From: Guadua angustifolia
Lineage: Eukaryota > Streptophyta > Magnoliopsida > Poales > Poaceae
Assembly (NCBI GenBank): GCA_036346375.1
Contig: CM070502.1
Coordinates: 15,724,924 to 15,788,923, forward strand
Direction of reading: 5' to 3'
Length of the DNA stretch: 64,000 nt
Position 1 is the first letter of the stretch. Every line of letters starts with the position of its first letter. This document shows positions 47,822 to 58,434 of the stretch, one piece after another. Both the position numbers and the translations under genes were made by a program. Below the pieces are notes generated by a model. That model was not told the origin of the DNA. It saw nothing but the letters and a program-made list of their open reading frames with translations, and did no database searches.

Positions 47822-48510
47822 TGTCGACGATTCGGGACAGGGTCCCCCATCGAGCTTACTTGTTGAATGAGGGATCAACCTGGGGCCCCTTTTCCGCAAG
47901 GGTTATCGTCTGAGAGTATGCCGAGCAACGGAACGAAGGTATACCGGGCGATTGTAAGGCACAGGGGGTCGTTTTTGTCTGGTTCGGGCCTCTCACGGGG
48001 GAGATAATAACCCTACGTCCAGTGATTGCACTAGTATGTGAAAGTGGGTTACAATGCGCTTGCTCGGGAGGCGCTGAACGATCCTAAGGGCTCCCGTAAG
48101 TAAGCGAGGTGTGTAAGTGTGTGTAGTACAGAAGGTCCAACCCTCAGCACATCGCGGGAGGGGGTATTTATAGAGAATTACAGGAGACAAATCACTTAAT
48201 GCGTGGGGCGCTTCACTGTAGAGGACGCATGCAGCATAGTAGCCGCGCCATCCGCCGAGTACCATGCGACGTGGGGTACAGGAGCCTTGATCCAAGCGGC
48301 TTGAGACCGGGCAAATAGCGTATCCCGGCTGCGATATCCCGCGCCGCTGGCATTAAATGCCACGTCGCCTTGTCGTGGCCCCCCGAGCTTCATTGCTCGG
48401 GGCCGGGGCACGCGAAGGTCGGGAATGGACGCGTTGCCCGGGCAAGGGGCATGGTCGGCTGGCACCGGGCTTCGATGGTCGTCTAGACGCAGTACATCCA
48501 ATCCCCGACA
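47822..48510 (-). repeat. 5' LTR of element B
   Basis: The 689-bp LTR starts TGTCGACG and ends CCCCGACA on the plus strand. It carries the hairpin-forming CCCCGAGCTTCATTGCTCGG (48382-48401). On the minus strand it holds a TATA-like TCTATAAATACCC (about 48170) that probably drives the element. Confidence 0.92.
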
Positions 48511-48515
48511 AATAT
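48511..48515. other. Target site duplication of element B, right copy (AATAT)
   Basis: This is an exact match to 36812-36816. Confidence 0.9.
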
Positions 48516-49710
48516 GAACCCTCAGAGATAAAATTGCATATGTAAATTAGTGACACAAAATTATAAAGTTAATTATTGATGCAAATTGTAAAACAAAAAT
48601 GTAACATACCCATAGCATAATGTAGTTTTTGCTTACGCGACCTCATATTTTGAAAACGCTATAAAATCTTGTTATTTTCAATGCTTGCAAATACATCATA
48701 CCATGCTATCATTTATTTATTTGTCGCTCATCTTATCCCGCAACTCAGTCTCAACAATGTTTCTACTATTACGGTTGCAATGGGTAAAATCAATATCAAT
48801 TCAATAAGACGATATAGCAATGAAAAAATTGTTTGTCTGTTACATCAAATTGAATTCAATCAATTAATCCCTAATTGGATAATTTGGGAATGTGGGTAAT
48901 GCAATGCGGCAAAGTAAGGATTAAGAGAAAATCACCGAGAGTTAACAGTGGCCGATGGATAGCTTGACTACTAGAGGAGAGCGTAGGGCTTGCTGTCTCG
49001 AAGCCTAAGCTACCATTGTGTCTTAGCCCTAAGCTCTCTTCTCTTCCACAAGAAAGAAGTAGAGAGAGAGAGAGGAGGATGATCCTGATAGCCGACAGGG
49101 TTTCTCACTTCTCAATTTTGTGGGCTGTGAACTATCACGAACGGTAGCGCGCTATTGTGCTAACTTCGTGTGCTAGGGAGGGAAGGATTGTGCGCTTTTG
49201 ATCAGGTTTTAGATAAAAACTTCAAATTTTTGCTATATATATAAAAGAGTTTTCATTTTTTACTAGTTGGTCTAAGCTCCTGTCGTTGTCTTGACTGTCC
49301 GAGGTCTAGATCTGCCCCTCATTGGGGCACGATCACAATGGAGAAACCTACTTGTACATCGTACTGGTAATATTACCATGCACACTTTACGCCGGAAAGA
49401 ATCCCTGAGCTCCCGGCCCCCACCGTACGCTCGCGTGTGTTCCCGACCAATCGCCGTGCGCCCTCCCCTGTTGCTTGCCTTGCGTGGCCCCTCTTGCCTG
49501 CCCTCCCCGTTCGTCCTGCTGCCCGGCCAAGTCGTTAGCCCGTCGGTGCCTTGCCCCGGCCGTCTTACTGATGGTTACTTGCCCGTTGTGGGTTTTTGTT
49601 GCTCTCGTGCCACCCGTATTGCTTAATATACTTACACGTCCTGCTATGTGAGGAGCTTTGGAACTCGGAAGCTAGGCTCTTGTCTTTGAAACGTGTGCAC
49701 ATGGTCCTAT
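48516..49710. other. Intergenic, no gene recognised
   Basis: It has an AT-rich left half and a GC-richer stretch at 49290-49630 with an open plus frame (111 codons) of no recognisable family. Nothing else was identified. Confidence 0.4.
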
Positions 49711-50005
49711 CTGTTTAGGTTTTTTTATCGGGTTAAAAGCTAAAAAGTTAAAGTTTAAATGGATGAGTAGCTTTTTATCTGGACTTTTCAAAAGTTATAA
49801 GCCTCCATATAACTAAAAGTCAAAAGTCACTGGAGAGAGGGTTTTTTTTTCTTATTGATGGTTGGTTTTAGACTAATAACACTAAAATTAGATAAAATTA
49901 TCCACCTCTATCACATACAAAAGACATTAGCTTTTAAGTTGTTTAAACCAAAAAGCTAACTTTAAATTATAAGCCAAAAAATCTAAGCCTAAACAAACAG
50001 GGCCT
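49711..50005. mobile_element. MITE with CTGTTTGTTTAGGCTT-type ends
   Basis: The left end is TCCTATCTGTTTAGGTTTTT and the minus-strand right end is GGCCCTGTTTGTTTAGGCTT. Internal AAAAGCTAAAAAGTTAAA and its inverted form AGCTAACTTTAAATTATAAG fit a fold-back MITE. No clean target duplication was found. Confidence 0.6.
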
Positions 50006-50109
50006 ATGCGTGATGTAAGAACGCGAGTTTAGGCGTTGTGACCCGGAAGCTGGCTAGCCATTGTCTACGTCTGGACATATCTAGAACTAGATGCGTGGGC
50101 ACGACGTGC

Positions 50110-51060
50110 CACCGCCATGGATTAAAAAAAAAAGCCAATTTCAGATTTTTTGGAAGTTCCTCTCGAAAAAGGTGTTTAGATGTAATATCGGATGTAATCT
50201 TATAATTTTTCTAGGTGGATTTCTTGTAAAAAAACGGCTTGAACGGAACTTTAAAAATTTTTGGAGGGCCTCCTCGCAACAGAATCGGATCCAGTTGTAA
50301 TTTCGAGAATTCCAATAAGGTCTAATCGGGGAAAGTAGAAACGGACGTAATTTCAAAATTTTCACAGGCGCTATGCGGGGAAAAAGGATTTCGGGATTTT
50401 TGGGGGCCTTTCTGCAAAAAGACTCGGATGTAACTTCGGGAATTTTCGAAGGCTGTTACGCAAAAAATCAGGCGATCAAACAGACTTAGATATAATTTGA
50501 AAATTTTTCAAGAGGGTCTTCTTGGGAAAAGTGAACACGGATGTAATTTTTGAATTTTCGGAGGGCCAAGGCGAAAGGAAACTGATTTTTGGTTTTTTTT
50601 AAGGCCTTTCTGTAGAAAAAATTCCGAGAGGATCTTCTCGGGAAAAGCAGACATAGAAGTAATTTTGGAATTTCCAAGAAGCCTATGCGAAAGAAAACGA
50701 TTTTTGGTTTTTTTAGGCCTTTTAATAGGAAAAAAATCTAGATTTCATGATTTTCGGAGGGCCTATGAGTAGAATTTTTTAGTGCCTTTTAGCAAAAAAA
50801 AAAGAATGTGGATGTAATTTTAGAGATTTCTAGGGGATTTTTCCCAAAAAAAGAGAGCAACAAAACGGACTCAGATGTAATTTAAGAAATTTGCAGGGGG
50901 ACTTCTTATAAAAAAGCTGATTCAGACGTAATTTTCTAACTTTTGGAGGCACTGTGCGTAAAAAAAGAATTTTGGAATTTGTTGAAGACTTTTCTGCAAA
51001 AAACATTTGGATGTGATTTTAGCAATTTTCAGGAGCCTTTTCACAAAAAATCCAACGCCA
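50110..51060. repeat. Array of degenerate 50-60 bp units, unknown family
   Basis: A motif close to CGGATGTAATTTYGGRAATTTTC, followed by AGGGCCTTTCTGCAAAAAAA, recurs at least eleven times (near 50191, 50295, 50344, 50427, 50489, 50540, 50656, 50811, 50874, 50925 and 51010). Gaps are about 50-60 bases or small multiples. Every unit differs from the others by substitutions and small indels. Both strands have short open frames with repeating FLKFRS..FFTRN / NFFYRKALKK-type peptides, a by-product of the repeat. It ends shortly before 51060, where GC-rich sequence begins. I do not recognise the family. Confidence 0.7.
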
Positions 51061-51307
51061 CGTGCCAGTGCTGCGTGGCCATGCCACGCGTTGCATGGGG
51101 GGAAAAATGCGGGGCGACGAGCACACACACGGGCGGGAAGCAACACGCGATGGGTTGAGCTGGAGCGAGGCACGTTACCGCTACACTATAGTGCCGTTGT
51201 GTCGAACGGAGTGGATTAAATTACTTGACCCGCATCAACGGGCACGTATAGTCGGTGAAGTGGCGCAATACGGAGCGGACACGTTGTGCGAAAATGATGT
51301 GACTACG

Positions 51308-52248
51308 TAGGGGTGGGCATTCGGTTTTTTCGGTTCGGTTCGGTTTTTCGGTTTTTGAAAAATTCGGTTTTTAAGATCCGTAAACCGAACCGAAACCGAA
51401 TAACCGAAAAAACCGAACCGAATAAACCGAATTAGTTCGGTTCGGTTTTTCGGATTAACCGAATTTTCCAGTATCTAGCCTTGGCGTCTCCCTCCTGGAT
51501 CTGGTACATATCGCCGATCCCCATGTGCGCCATGAGGAACCACACAAGGGTGATGAGCTCACCGCCGTGGCTGAGCTGCCGCATGTGTGGGCTTCCCAGG
51601 CACTTGCCCGCCGCGTACGTGAGCATCTCCCCCACACGCCGGCCACCCACATCCCACATGAGCTCCTTTCCCAGCTTCCTGAGCACCTTGGCCAGGATGC
51701 AGGCGTCGACAGCACTGACTTGCTCCGGTCTCCCTTCACCTCCGATGGGCTCTTGGAGGTGTTGACGCTCAGCAGCATCCTCCGGGCGTCGGCGTGGTCG
51801 GGTTCCCAGACGGCTGCCGACTCGAAGAACCGCCGTGCCTCCGCCGCAGTGTCCCAGAATGAGCGGCCGATGCCGCCGTCATGACAAAGATCTCGATTCT
51901 CCGGTTGCTTGATGAGCAGGTAGAGCATGTACTCGGACAGGGTCTTGCCGATTGCCATCATCTTTTTACCCTTGGTGACCTCATTCGGCTCTAATTTACG
52001 GGAGAAGCGGAGAAGGCACAAGTCCGTGGCGATGTCCGCAAAGACTACAAACGAGAAGGACTCGTCAAACTTCCTCTCGTCGGTTTTTCGGTTTTTGCAA
52101 TAAGAAAACCGAACCGCAAACCGAAAACCGAATAGTGTTAAAATAAAAACCGAACCGCAAACCGAAAACCGAAAAAACCGATTTTTTCGGTTAATTCGGT
52201 TCGGTTCGGTTCGGTTTTTCGGTTTCGGTATAAAAGTGCCCACCCCTA
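51308..52248 (-). mobile_element. Non-autonomous hAT-like element carrying a host gene fragment, 941 bp
   Basis: The ends TAGGGGTGGGCA and TGCCCACCCCTA are perfect 12-base inverted repeats. They are flanked by a perfect 8-bp duplication TGACTACG (51300-51307 and 52249-52256). Both subterminal parts consist of CGGTTCGGTTTTT / AACCGAACCG repeats. The centre (about 51480-52075) is GC-rich and derives from a DUF594 gene. No transposase is present. Confidence 0.88.
51470..52075 (-). pseudogene. Captured fragment of a DUF4220/DUF594 family gene
   Basis: Minus-strand peptides match the C-terminal part of plant DUF4220-DUF594 proteins: MMAIGKTLSEYMLYLLIKQP, then SEVKGDRSKSVLS, then after a one-base shift VDACILAKVLRKLGKELMWD, MLTYAAGKCLGSPHMRQLSH and GGELITLVWFLMAHMGIGD. 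The last three form the DUF594 domain. The function of the family is unknown; members are usually multi-pass membrane proteins with this domain at the end. Only this end is here, with at least two small frameshifts, so it is a gene fragment carried by the transposon. Confidence 0.8.
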
Positions 52249-52347
52249 TGACTACGTGTGGAGACCGAGAACTCCAATGGGTATAATATACGGAATATAT
52301 TTGGCAATTTGACGACACAGCTTTAAATGATTGCCCTGACCATGTTA

Positions 52348-52707
52348 GGGCAGTCCTAACTCTCCATCTCAGCTGGTATCTATAAAATTAATTACGCTGC
52401 CAACTAAGCAAAAATCTGATGTGGCATAGGAATTAAGGAAGGGAGAGAAAGAAAAACAAAAAAATCGTGTCTCATTCAAGAAACTGGGTCGACGCGGGTA
52501 TCAAGACGCAAGAAACGAGCAAAATCAGGGTTGGATGTTTCTGCGCGCTTACCAAACTGTGTTTGTGATGCATACATTGGTTTATTGATCTCTCTCTCTC
52601 CTCTAGACACTGCTCATGGAAACTATGGGTTGAAAAACTATGCATTGGTTTATTGCTTTCTCTCTCCTCTAGACACTGTTTATAAAAATTATAGATAGGG
52701 AGTGCTC
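52348..52707. mobile_element. Tourist-like MITE, 360 bp
   Basis: Ends GGGCAGTCCTAACTCTCC and, on the minus strand, GAGCACTCCCTATCTATA are imperfect inverted repeats flanked by TTA on both sides (52345-52347, 52708-52710). It contains an internal direct repeat (CATTGGTTTATTG...CTCTCCTCTAGACACTG at 52573 and 52643). Confidence 0.65.
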
Positions 52708-52856
52708 TTACATCAAAAATTTCCTACGCTAACACTTATCGACGACCTTAGTTGTTTGCGTACTGTCAAGTACACCACATGATATCCATGATCCAATATC
52801 GAGGGAGTCAACATTTGCACGCGTGAAATGGACACCAGCTGATCATCGACCAGATA

Positions 52857-53118
52857 GAACTACCCTATCTGCTTATTTTTATAAGACATTCACATATCTC
52901 GAGATTTTAAGTTTGTAGATTTTAACCAACAATTAGTCAAACAATATATAGATTATATAACATAAAAGCGATATTGTTATATTTATATTTAAAAGTACCT
53001 TTCTATGGTTATGATTTTGTAGTTATGAACAAAGCATTATAAAAGAAATTAATGGTCAAAATTCAATTTTAAAGACCACATCAAGCCAAACCACGTCTTT
53101 TAAAAATCAACAGGAGAA
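52857..53118. mobile_element. Old Stowaway-like MITE
   Basis: Left TACCCTATCTGCTTATTTTT and minus-strand right TATTCTCCTGTTGATTTTTA are degenerate terminal repeats resembling those of the adjacent element at 53153. Confidence 0.55.
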
Positions 53119-53152
53119 TATGAATTTTGAGTGACAACATCTTGTGAAACTA

Positions 53153-53424
53153 CTCACTCCGTTCATTTTTATAAGACTTATTTTTTAAATGAACATGTTC
53201 ACAAATTTAAGGCTTGCTTGTAGGTTTAATGGAGCATTTCCTTCTGTACCCCTATTTATTCTCTCTCTCAACTATATGTATTTATTCATTATCATCCACA
53301 CAAAGTATTTCTTTCATTAAGTGAAGGCATCTAAGTTATTTTTTCTCGTAACTTTCTTAATTTTAACGTAACTTTTATCCTTATGCAAAATCAAAATTCG
53401 TCTTATACAAATAAACGGAGGGAG
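53153..53424. mobile_element. Stowaway MITE, 272 bp
   Basis: Ends CTCACTCCGTTCATTTTTAT and, on the minus strand, CTCCCTCCGTTTATTTGTAT match the Stowaway consensus and are flanked by TA on both sides (53151-53152, 53425-53426). It lies about 550 bases beyond the stop codon of the ERF gene. Confidence 0.85.
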
Positions 53425-53972
53425 TACAATGGAAGAGTGTAAATTCTAAAAACTGGGAAATGTACTGCATTCACAACATATAACGACCCTATTGCTAACG
53501 CATGCGTATTGATGTTTTGCGTTGTGCCTCCTATTTGTAGGTGAGTCCTAATCAAATTCATGGCACCAAAAGGCCAAACATAACTACAGAGATGCACATC
53601 GATCGATCTGATCAAAAACACATAAACAAACACACAAAAACCCTTCGATCTTCACTTACTTTACAATATTAATTATCACATCAAAATCACACCCCATGCA
53701 TACTAGTATCATTTCTGATTATTATTATTATGCACCAAATACATGTAGTATATATCTCAACATCTATGTCGATATGTGCGTTCGCCCGTTACATGCATGC
53801 GCTAATTAATCACGCTTAATTAGCCTTCTTCCTTTCATTCTGCACAGTACACAACTCCAAGACAAGATTCCAAGATGAGTCCAAAGCAAAGGCCATCGAG
53901 AACTAGAAGACACTAATTATGAGCGGCTTTACACCTAATTAATCACGCTTAATTAGCCGACCGGATAACCGC

Positions 53973-54932
53973 TTAGTTCACGGTGACCTCCGGGGAGCCC
54001 AGCTGCGGGTGCGGTGAGAGAGGCGACAGGCTGCCGAATACCCCCTCCCATTGCTCCCACGTCCAGCTCAACGGCGTCAGCGGGAACGTCTCGCTGCCGC
54101 CGGCCTCCGACGGGGATGAGGATGAGGTGGGCGTCACCGTCGAGGCCGTCGTTGAAGCCAGCGACGACGCCGGCGATGTGGACTCCTCGGTCTTGACGGA
54201 CTTTGCGATCTCCCGGACCACCTCGACGTCGGGCTCGGCAGCCTCGTGACGCCTCCGTTTGTAGAGGGATGTCGGCGCCGTGCGCGCGGTTTGCGACGGC
54301 GGTGGTGGGGGCGGCGGGGCCAGGAAGTCGGCGCCGCGGGAGCCGACCTCGTTGGGGAAGTTGAGGATGGCCTTGGAGCCGCGCATGCGGAAGGCGGCGC
54401 GGTCGTACGCGCGCGCGCCCTCGATGGCCGTGTCGTACGTGCCGAGCCACACGCGGGACCCGGGCTTCTTTGGGTCGCGGATCTCCGCCGCGAACTTGCC
54501 CCACGGCCGCTGCCGCACGCCGCGGTACTTACGGTAGTCGTTCACGTCCGCGGCGGCCGCGTCCTGTGCCGTCAGCGGCGCAACCCCCGCCGAGGCCCAG
54601 GCGTGCGACGTCGGAGGCAGCGAAATCGTAAGCGACGGCTTCCGGTTCCGGGGGTCCGACACAGGGGACGGCTCGCCCCCGGACAGTATCATGACCGGCT
54701 CCGCCCGGAAGGCCGCCTCACGGGCCGCCGAGGCAGCGGCATTCGCATAGTCGTTTGTCAAGTCCACGTACGTCCCAGCCGGCTGCTGCTGCTGCTGCGG
54801 TAAGAACGCCGTGGGCTGGAAAGACAGCTGCGCAGCGAAGGCGGGGATGGCCGGGAGGCACGCCTCGCCGCCGAACAGCTGCTCGCGGATGAGCTGGAGG
54901 GAGAAGTCGTCGATGTCGACGCTTAAGTCCAT
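53973..54932 (-). CDS. AP2/ERF transcription factor, group IX (ERF5/6-like)
   Basis: This intact intronless gene encodes 319 residues. The single AP2 domain spans residues 135-193 (YRGVRQRPWGKFAAEIRDP, VWLGTYDTAIEGARAYDRAA, then FRMRGSKAILNFP). The WGKFAAEIRD core carries the Ala and Asp typical of ERF rather than DREB proteins, which favours binding to GCC boxes in promoters. A basic KRRR at 225-228 is a likely nuclear signal. The N-terminus has a poly-Gln run (46-50). The C-terminus ends with LSPLSPHPQLGSPEV, a Pro-directed phosphorylation motif seen in group IXb ERFs that are MAPK targets. These features suggest a stress- or defence-responsive activator. The overlapping open frames on the other strand are by-products of high GC. 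Confidence 0.95.
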   Translation of the reverse strand: MDLSVDIDDFSLQLIREQLFGGEACLPAIPAFAAQLSFQPTAFLPQQQQQPAGTYVDLTNDYANAAASAAREAAFRAEPVMILSGGEPSPVSDPRNRKPSLTISLPPTSHAWASAGVAPLTAQDAAAADVNDYRKYRGVRQRPWGKFAAEIRDPKKPGSRVWLGTYDTAIEGARAYDRAAFRMRGSKAILNFPNEVGSRGADFLAPPPPPPPSQTARTAPTSLYKRRRHEAAEPDVEVVREIAKSVKTEESTSPASSLASTTASTVTPTSSSSPSEAGGSETFPLTPLSWTWEQWEGVFGSLSPLSPHPQLGSPEVTVN

Positions 54933-55061
54933 GGCCTGGTACGTCTGCGGCTTGTGCTTGAGAGTTTGCAGAGTTAAGCAGAGGTCGGCGAGGGAGAACT
55001 CGAGAGTTTGGAGGTGTGCGCAAGTGCAGCTGCGAGAAGAAAGCTAAGCTGGCCTCGTCTA

Positions 55062-55069
55062 CTTATAGG
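55062..55069 (-). promoter_or_regulatory. TATA-like box of the ERF gene
   Basis: On the minus strand CCCTATAAGTAG lies about 130 bases upstream of the start codon, leaving room for a 5' leader of about 100 bases. The position fits a core promoter. Confidence 0.5.
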
Positions 55070-55079
55070 GCCGGGGTGG

Positions 55080-58000
55080 AGGGAGAAGAAGAAAATTAAC
55101 ACCATCTTTTCTCAGTTTAACACCAGCATGGCGGCATGCCTCGGGTTTTTGGAGCCTGTTTGACTGCATCGTGCAACCTACGGATGTTTCCCCAGACTTC
55201 TTGTTGTAAAATAAAGCCAATAGAGTCGTAGATTTTTACGTTGAAAATCTTAGTAAAAAAATACACAGAATAAAGTTATAAGAGGAGATATTATAGCTGT
55301 ACATATAGAGACTAGAGAATAAAGTTTGAAAAGGACAACGAAACTAAATTAGAGGCAGATACACATATCATTGCCATGTCTGACATGGTTTGGCGTATAC
55401 ACTGCTCGACACCATGTTTGGCGCATTGTCTAATATGAACACGATGAAGAATTCGGATCACACTAGAAATCTCTACCTTAAAACAAATTTACTCATATAG
55501 TGGAAACATCAAAGTCTCCTTAAAATAAGTCTTTATGAAACAATTTTGTGCCTCGAAAGCCCATCAGACTAATTTTCAATAAGAAAAATTGAAATAGTCT
55601 TATCTAAACGATTTTTGTGAAGCAAAATTGAGCAAACCACTACTAGGTCTAAATACAAAACTATCAACAAAGTATACAAACAAAATATAGTTCGTCAATA
55701 ATTCATAACCACAATAAAAGTCTGAGTCTATATGCAACTAACATTTTAAAGCAAATGCTCAATCATTGAACGGCATAAGTCAAAACGTCACTTGTGGCGC
55801 TGGATAGATAGCAAACTCATATCATAGAATCTCACATGCTCCACCAAGAACATAAAACTCAACAAATAACACTCATTAGAGAACAACTTACACATGTGGC
55901 CATCACGTACAATAAACCGCCAACTGAAAAAGTAACTGTAATTTAGAGCAAAACGACATCAAATCTATAGATAGTATCATACTAGCTACCATCAGGGTGT
56001 CATGAAATTCTTGAGAATTAATATTGCTAAAGCCACCATAACGATCACATAGGTGATCTAAATTACAATATATCCATAACGGTGATTGAAACACCAAATC
56101 CAGTTGTCCCTACAGCTGGCATTGATTTTTTTTGTTTTTCCTTAAGCCTCCTTAATCAAGCGTGTCATGCTAAAAGCCTGACTTACGCAGATCTTATCTA
56201 GTAACTCGTAGAAGATGATAGATCATCAAAGAAATCGCCAATGCATGAGTAATCCCGCATAGACGATGCCAATAATAGACATAACAGCCTTAATAGCAAT
56301 GAACTCTACCTCCAATAGAAAAAAATTAAAATAGAGCTGAAATAGTTTGTTCATAGAACACAATGATCTATTGAGGTGCAAGATTGTCTATAGAGGTAGC
56401 ACAGGATAGCACCAAGGCATGGCGCTAGACAACGTAGGCAATAGTGTTGATGGAATCAACGTTAGAACATTCACCAAAATAAAGCATATGTCAACACTTA
56501 ATAAGAAGTCGAGTTATGAAACAGAGTCAAGACAAATTGTAATAGTCCAGCTGAGACTGTTTAACACTTCTGTACGAATCCTTGTTTGTACTTAGCAAAG
56601 AACTTAGAAACTCCTGGTATGGTTCATTCTGTACGCCAAGCAAAATTGTTGTTGGTTCCTACTTGCCCGGTACACTTAGCAGCAGAAGGACAATTGCACT
56701 TTTGTACGTATCATGTCCCAAAGCATCGATCAATGCGTCAAAATTTGACGCTAGCTTCTTGAGTTCGTTGCTTGCTGGTCTACTGGCTCCACTCGGACTG
56801 CTCGACGGTTGTTTCCTTCTCGTATTCGATCGCACGGTCGCCGAGTCGTCGAATCATCTGGACGACGTTAATATGTCGCGGATGCCATGCAGGTGCGAAA
56901 CCGCCTCCTCCCGGAGGCGGTCAGGGTTTGTAATATGGAGTTTTTACTGTATTATGTGTCGCATGTCTCTGTTTATATCTTGAGCTCTTTTACAATGAAT
57001 TAAAATCAATTTAAGCCATCCATTCCTTTGAATCTAATGGTTGAAATCAATTTAGATCTAGTTACACTACCACCTGTAGTGTTGGTAGTAAAATTCAAAG
57101 AGGAATAAAAGGGTAAAAAATTCTGTCATACTATTTGTCCTCTATGATAAAACATGTCCTGTAATTCTGATGAATGGCGGATGAATGGATAAGAAGTCTC
57201 TGAAGATCACCAGGTATTCGGTGAATCCAAAATTGTGAATGAATTAGAAAATATCTAAAATATCCCAGATGAATGGATAGGAAAATTATAAAATACTCTT
57301 AACGAATAGATAGTTAGATTTGATTTCTATGACCACTGCTTACTCTCTGAGCTATCCACTATAAAATTTCTCTATATCTTAACAGGGCAATCTTCTCCGG
57401 TAAACAATCCCTTCGTCTCTAACAGGTGTTAATGTTTTGAAGTGTGTCCTCCTAAGAAGGCATAGCCACTTGAATGAGTGACGAAGCGGGTTATAAAAAG
57501 TGGCGAACATATGGATTTCTTTGCTTCAATCAAGCGTCGGTTCGGTTCCGGCTTGCTAAGGGCAATCCCAATCTATAGTTTTCATAAGTGATTTCTAGAA
57601 GAGAGAAAGTGTAATAAATATTCACTTAGATCTAGTCTCTCTAATGCATAGTTTCCATAGTAATTTCTATGTAGAGAAAAATTTAATGACTTCGTACATG
57701 CATCGGATCCAGAAGGAAGGGGATAGAAACCACGATTCTGCTCCTAACGCAAATTGTCTAGTTTCTTTACGCATCGGTCTACGGGAGTACGAAGCAGTAA
57801 AAAGGGACAACACCTGGAAACATGAATACCTGAGTACGGAAAGCCTGAGTTGTACCCAACGGTGCATAACGAGAGAAGCAGCAGCAATCATCAAGCGGAA
57901 GGTCTCTGAAAGTCCCACATTAGAAAATACAATTAATTGCTAATGCTCTCGGCTGTGGGTTCTTCACAATTTGCATGGCTTCTATTCTAATACCGAGATC

Positions 58001-58430
58001 GCCATTTGTTATGCCAGGGTCTCCTTTGAGAAACGTTTCCCCGGCAATCTCTGCTTATTAGGGTGGCCTCTAACAGGTCGGGAAAGTACTCAAAATTAAT
58101 ATTGCTCATACGCCTCGCAAGATTGAACATCTGCGAAAGTCATCTCGAAGCTCTGAGTCTCGAGAGAGAGTCTTGCCGGCGGGGACTCCTTCTGACTGCA
58201 GCTTGAAGGGGAAAAGCCAGTGATACACCGGAAATCTTTTTTCCCATGGCATTATAGCATGATTGGGACGATGCTAGGCCGCTCATCATTCTTTACAGTC
58301 TTCTTAGATTTTTCGGCATCCAGATCATTATCAATGGCATTGGGCCGTTCATAAACTTCTTCAGATCCCCAATCCCTTATCAATTCTTCTATTGGCTTTG
58401 GGCCGATCTTGATGAGGACATCACTCCTAT
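55080..58430. other. Intergenic, no intact gene recognised
   Basis: This is mostly AT-rich. A 133-codon plus frame (56582-56983) has a hydrophobic middle (SLLAGLLAPLGLL) but no recognised family. A GAGCTCTTTTACA MITE start lies at about 56983. Around 57950-58260 the minus strand has mixed-frame peptides (for example AEIAGETFLKGDPGITNGDL) that could be an old gene fragment; I could not identify it. Confidence 0.4.
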
Positions 58431-58434
58431 AGAT

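Larger units (their letters stand above)
36817..48510 (-). mobile_element. Full-length Tat-like Ty3/gypsy retrotransposon B, 11.7 kb
   Basis: Two LTRs (36817-37488 and 47822-48510) and a perfect 5-bp target duplication bound the element. On the minus strand the order is 5' LTR, Asp-tRNA primer site, gag, retropepsin, reverse transcriptase, RNase H, integrase, a 4.3-kb extra region, polypurine tract and 3' LTR. The order RT-RH-IN is that of Ty3/gypsy. A long 3' region with a gene on the opposite strand is known from Tat-lineage elements such as Grande-like ones. All coding parts carry frameshifts, so it is non-autonomous now. The left LTR is 17 bases shorter and carries small indels relative to the right one. 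Confidence 0.95.

Noticed and set aside
54246..54803. Long plus-strand frame over the ERF gene
   Set aside because: Arg/Gly-rich shadow of the AP2 gene; no independent features.
56582..56983. 133-codon plus frame with a hydrophobic segment
   Set aside because: No family recognised and no promoter or homologue evidence; left as unannotated sequence.
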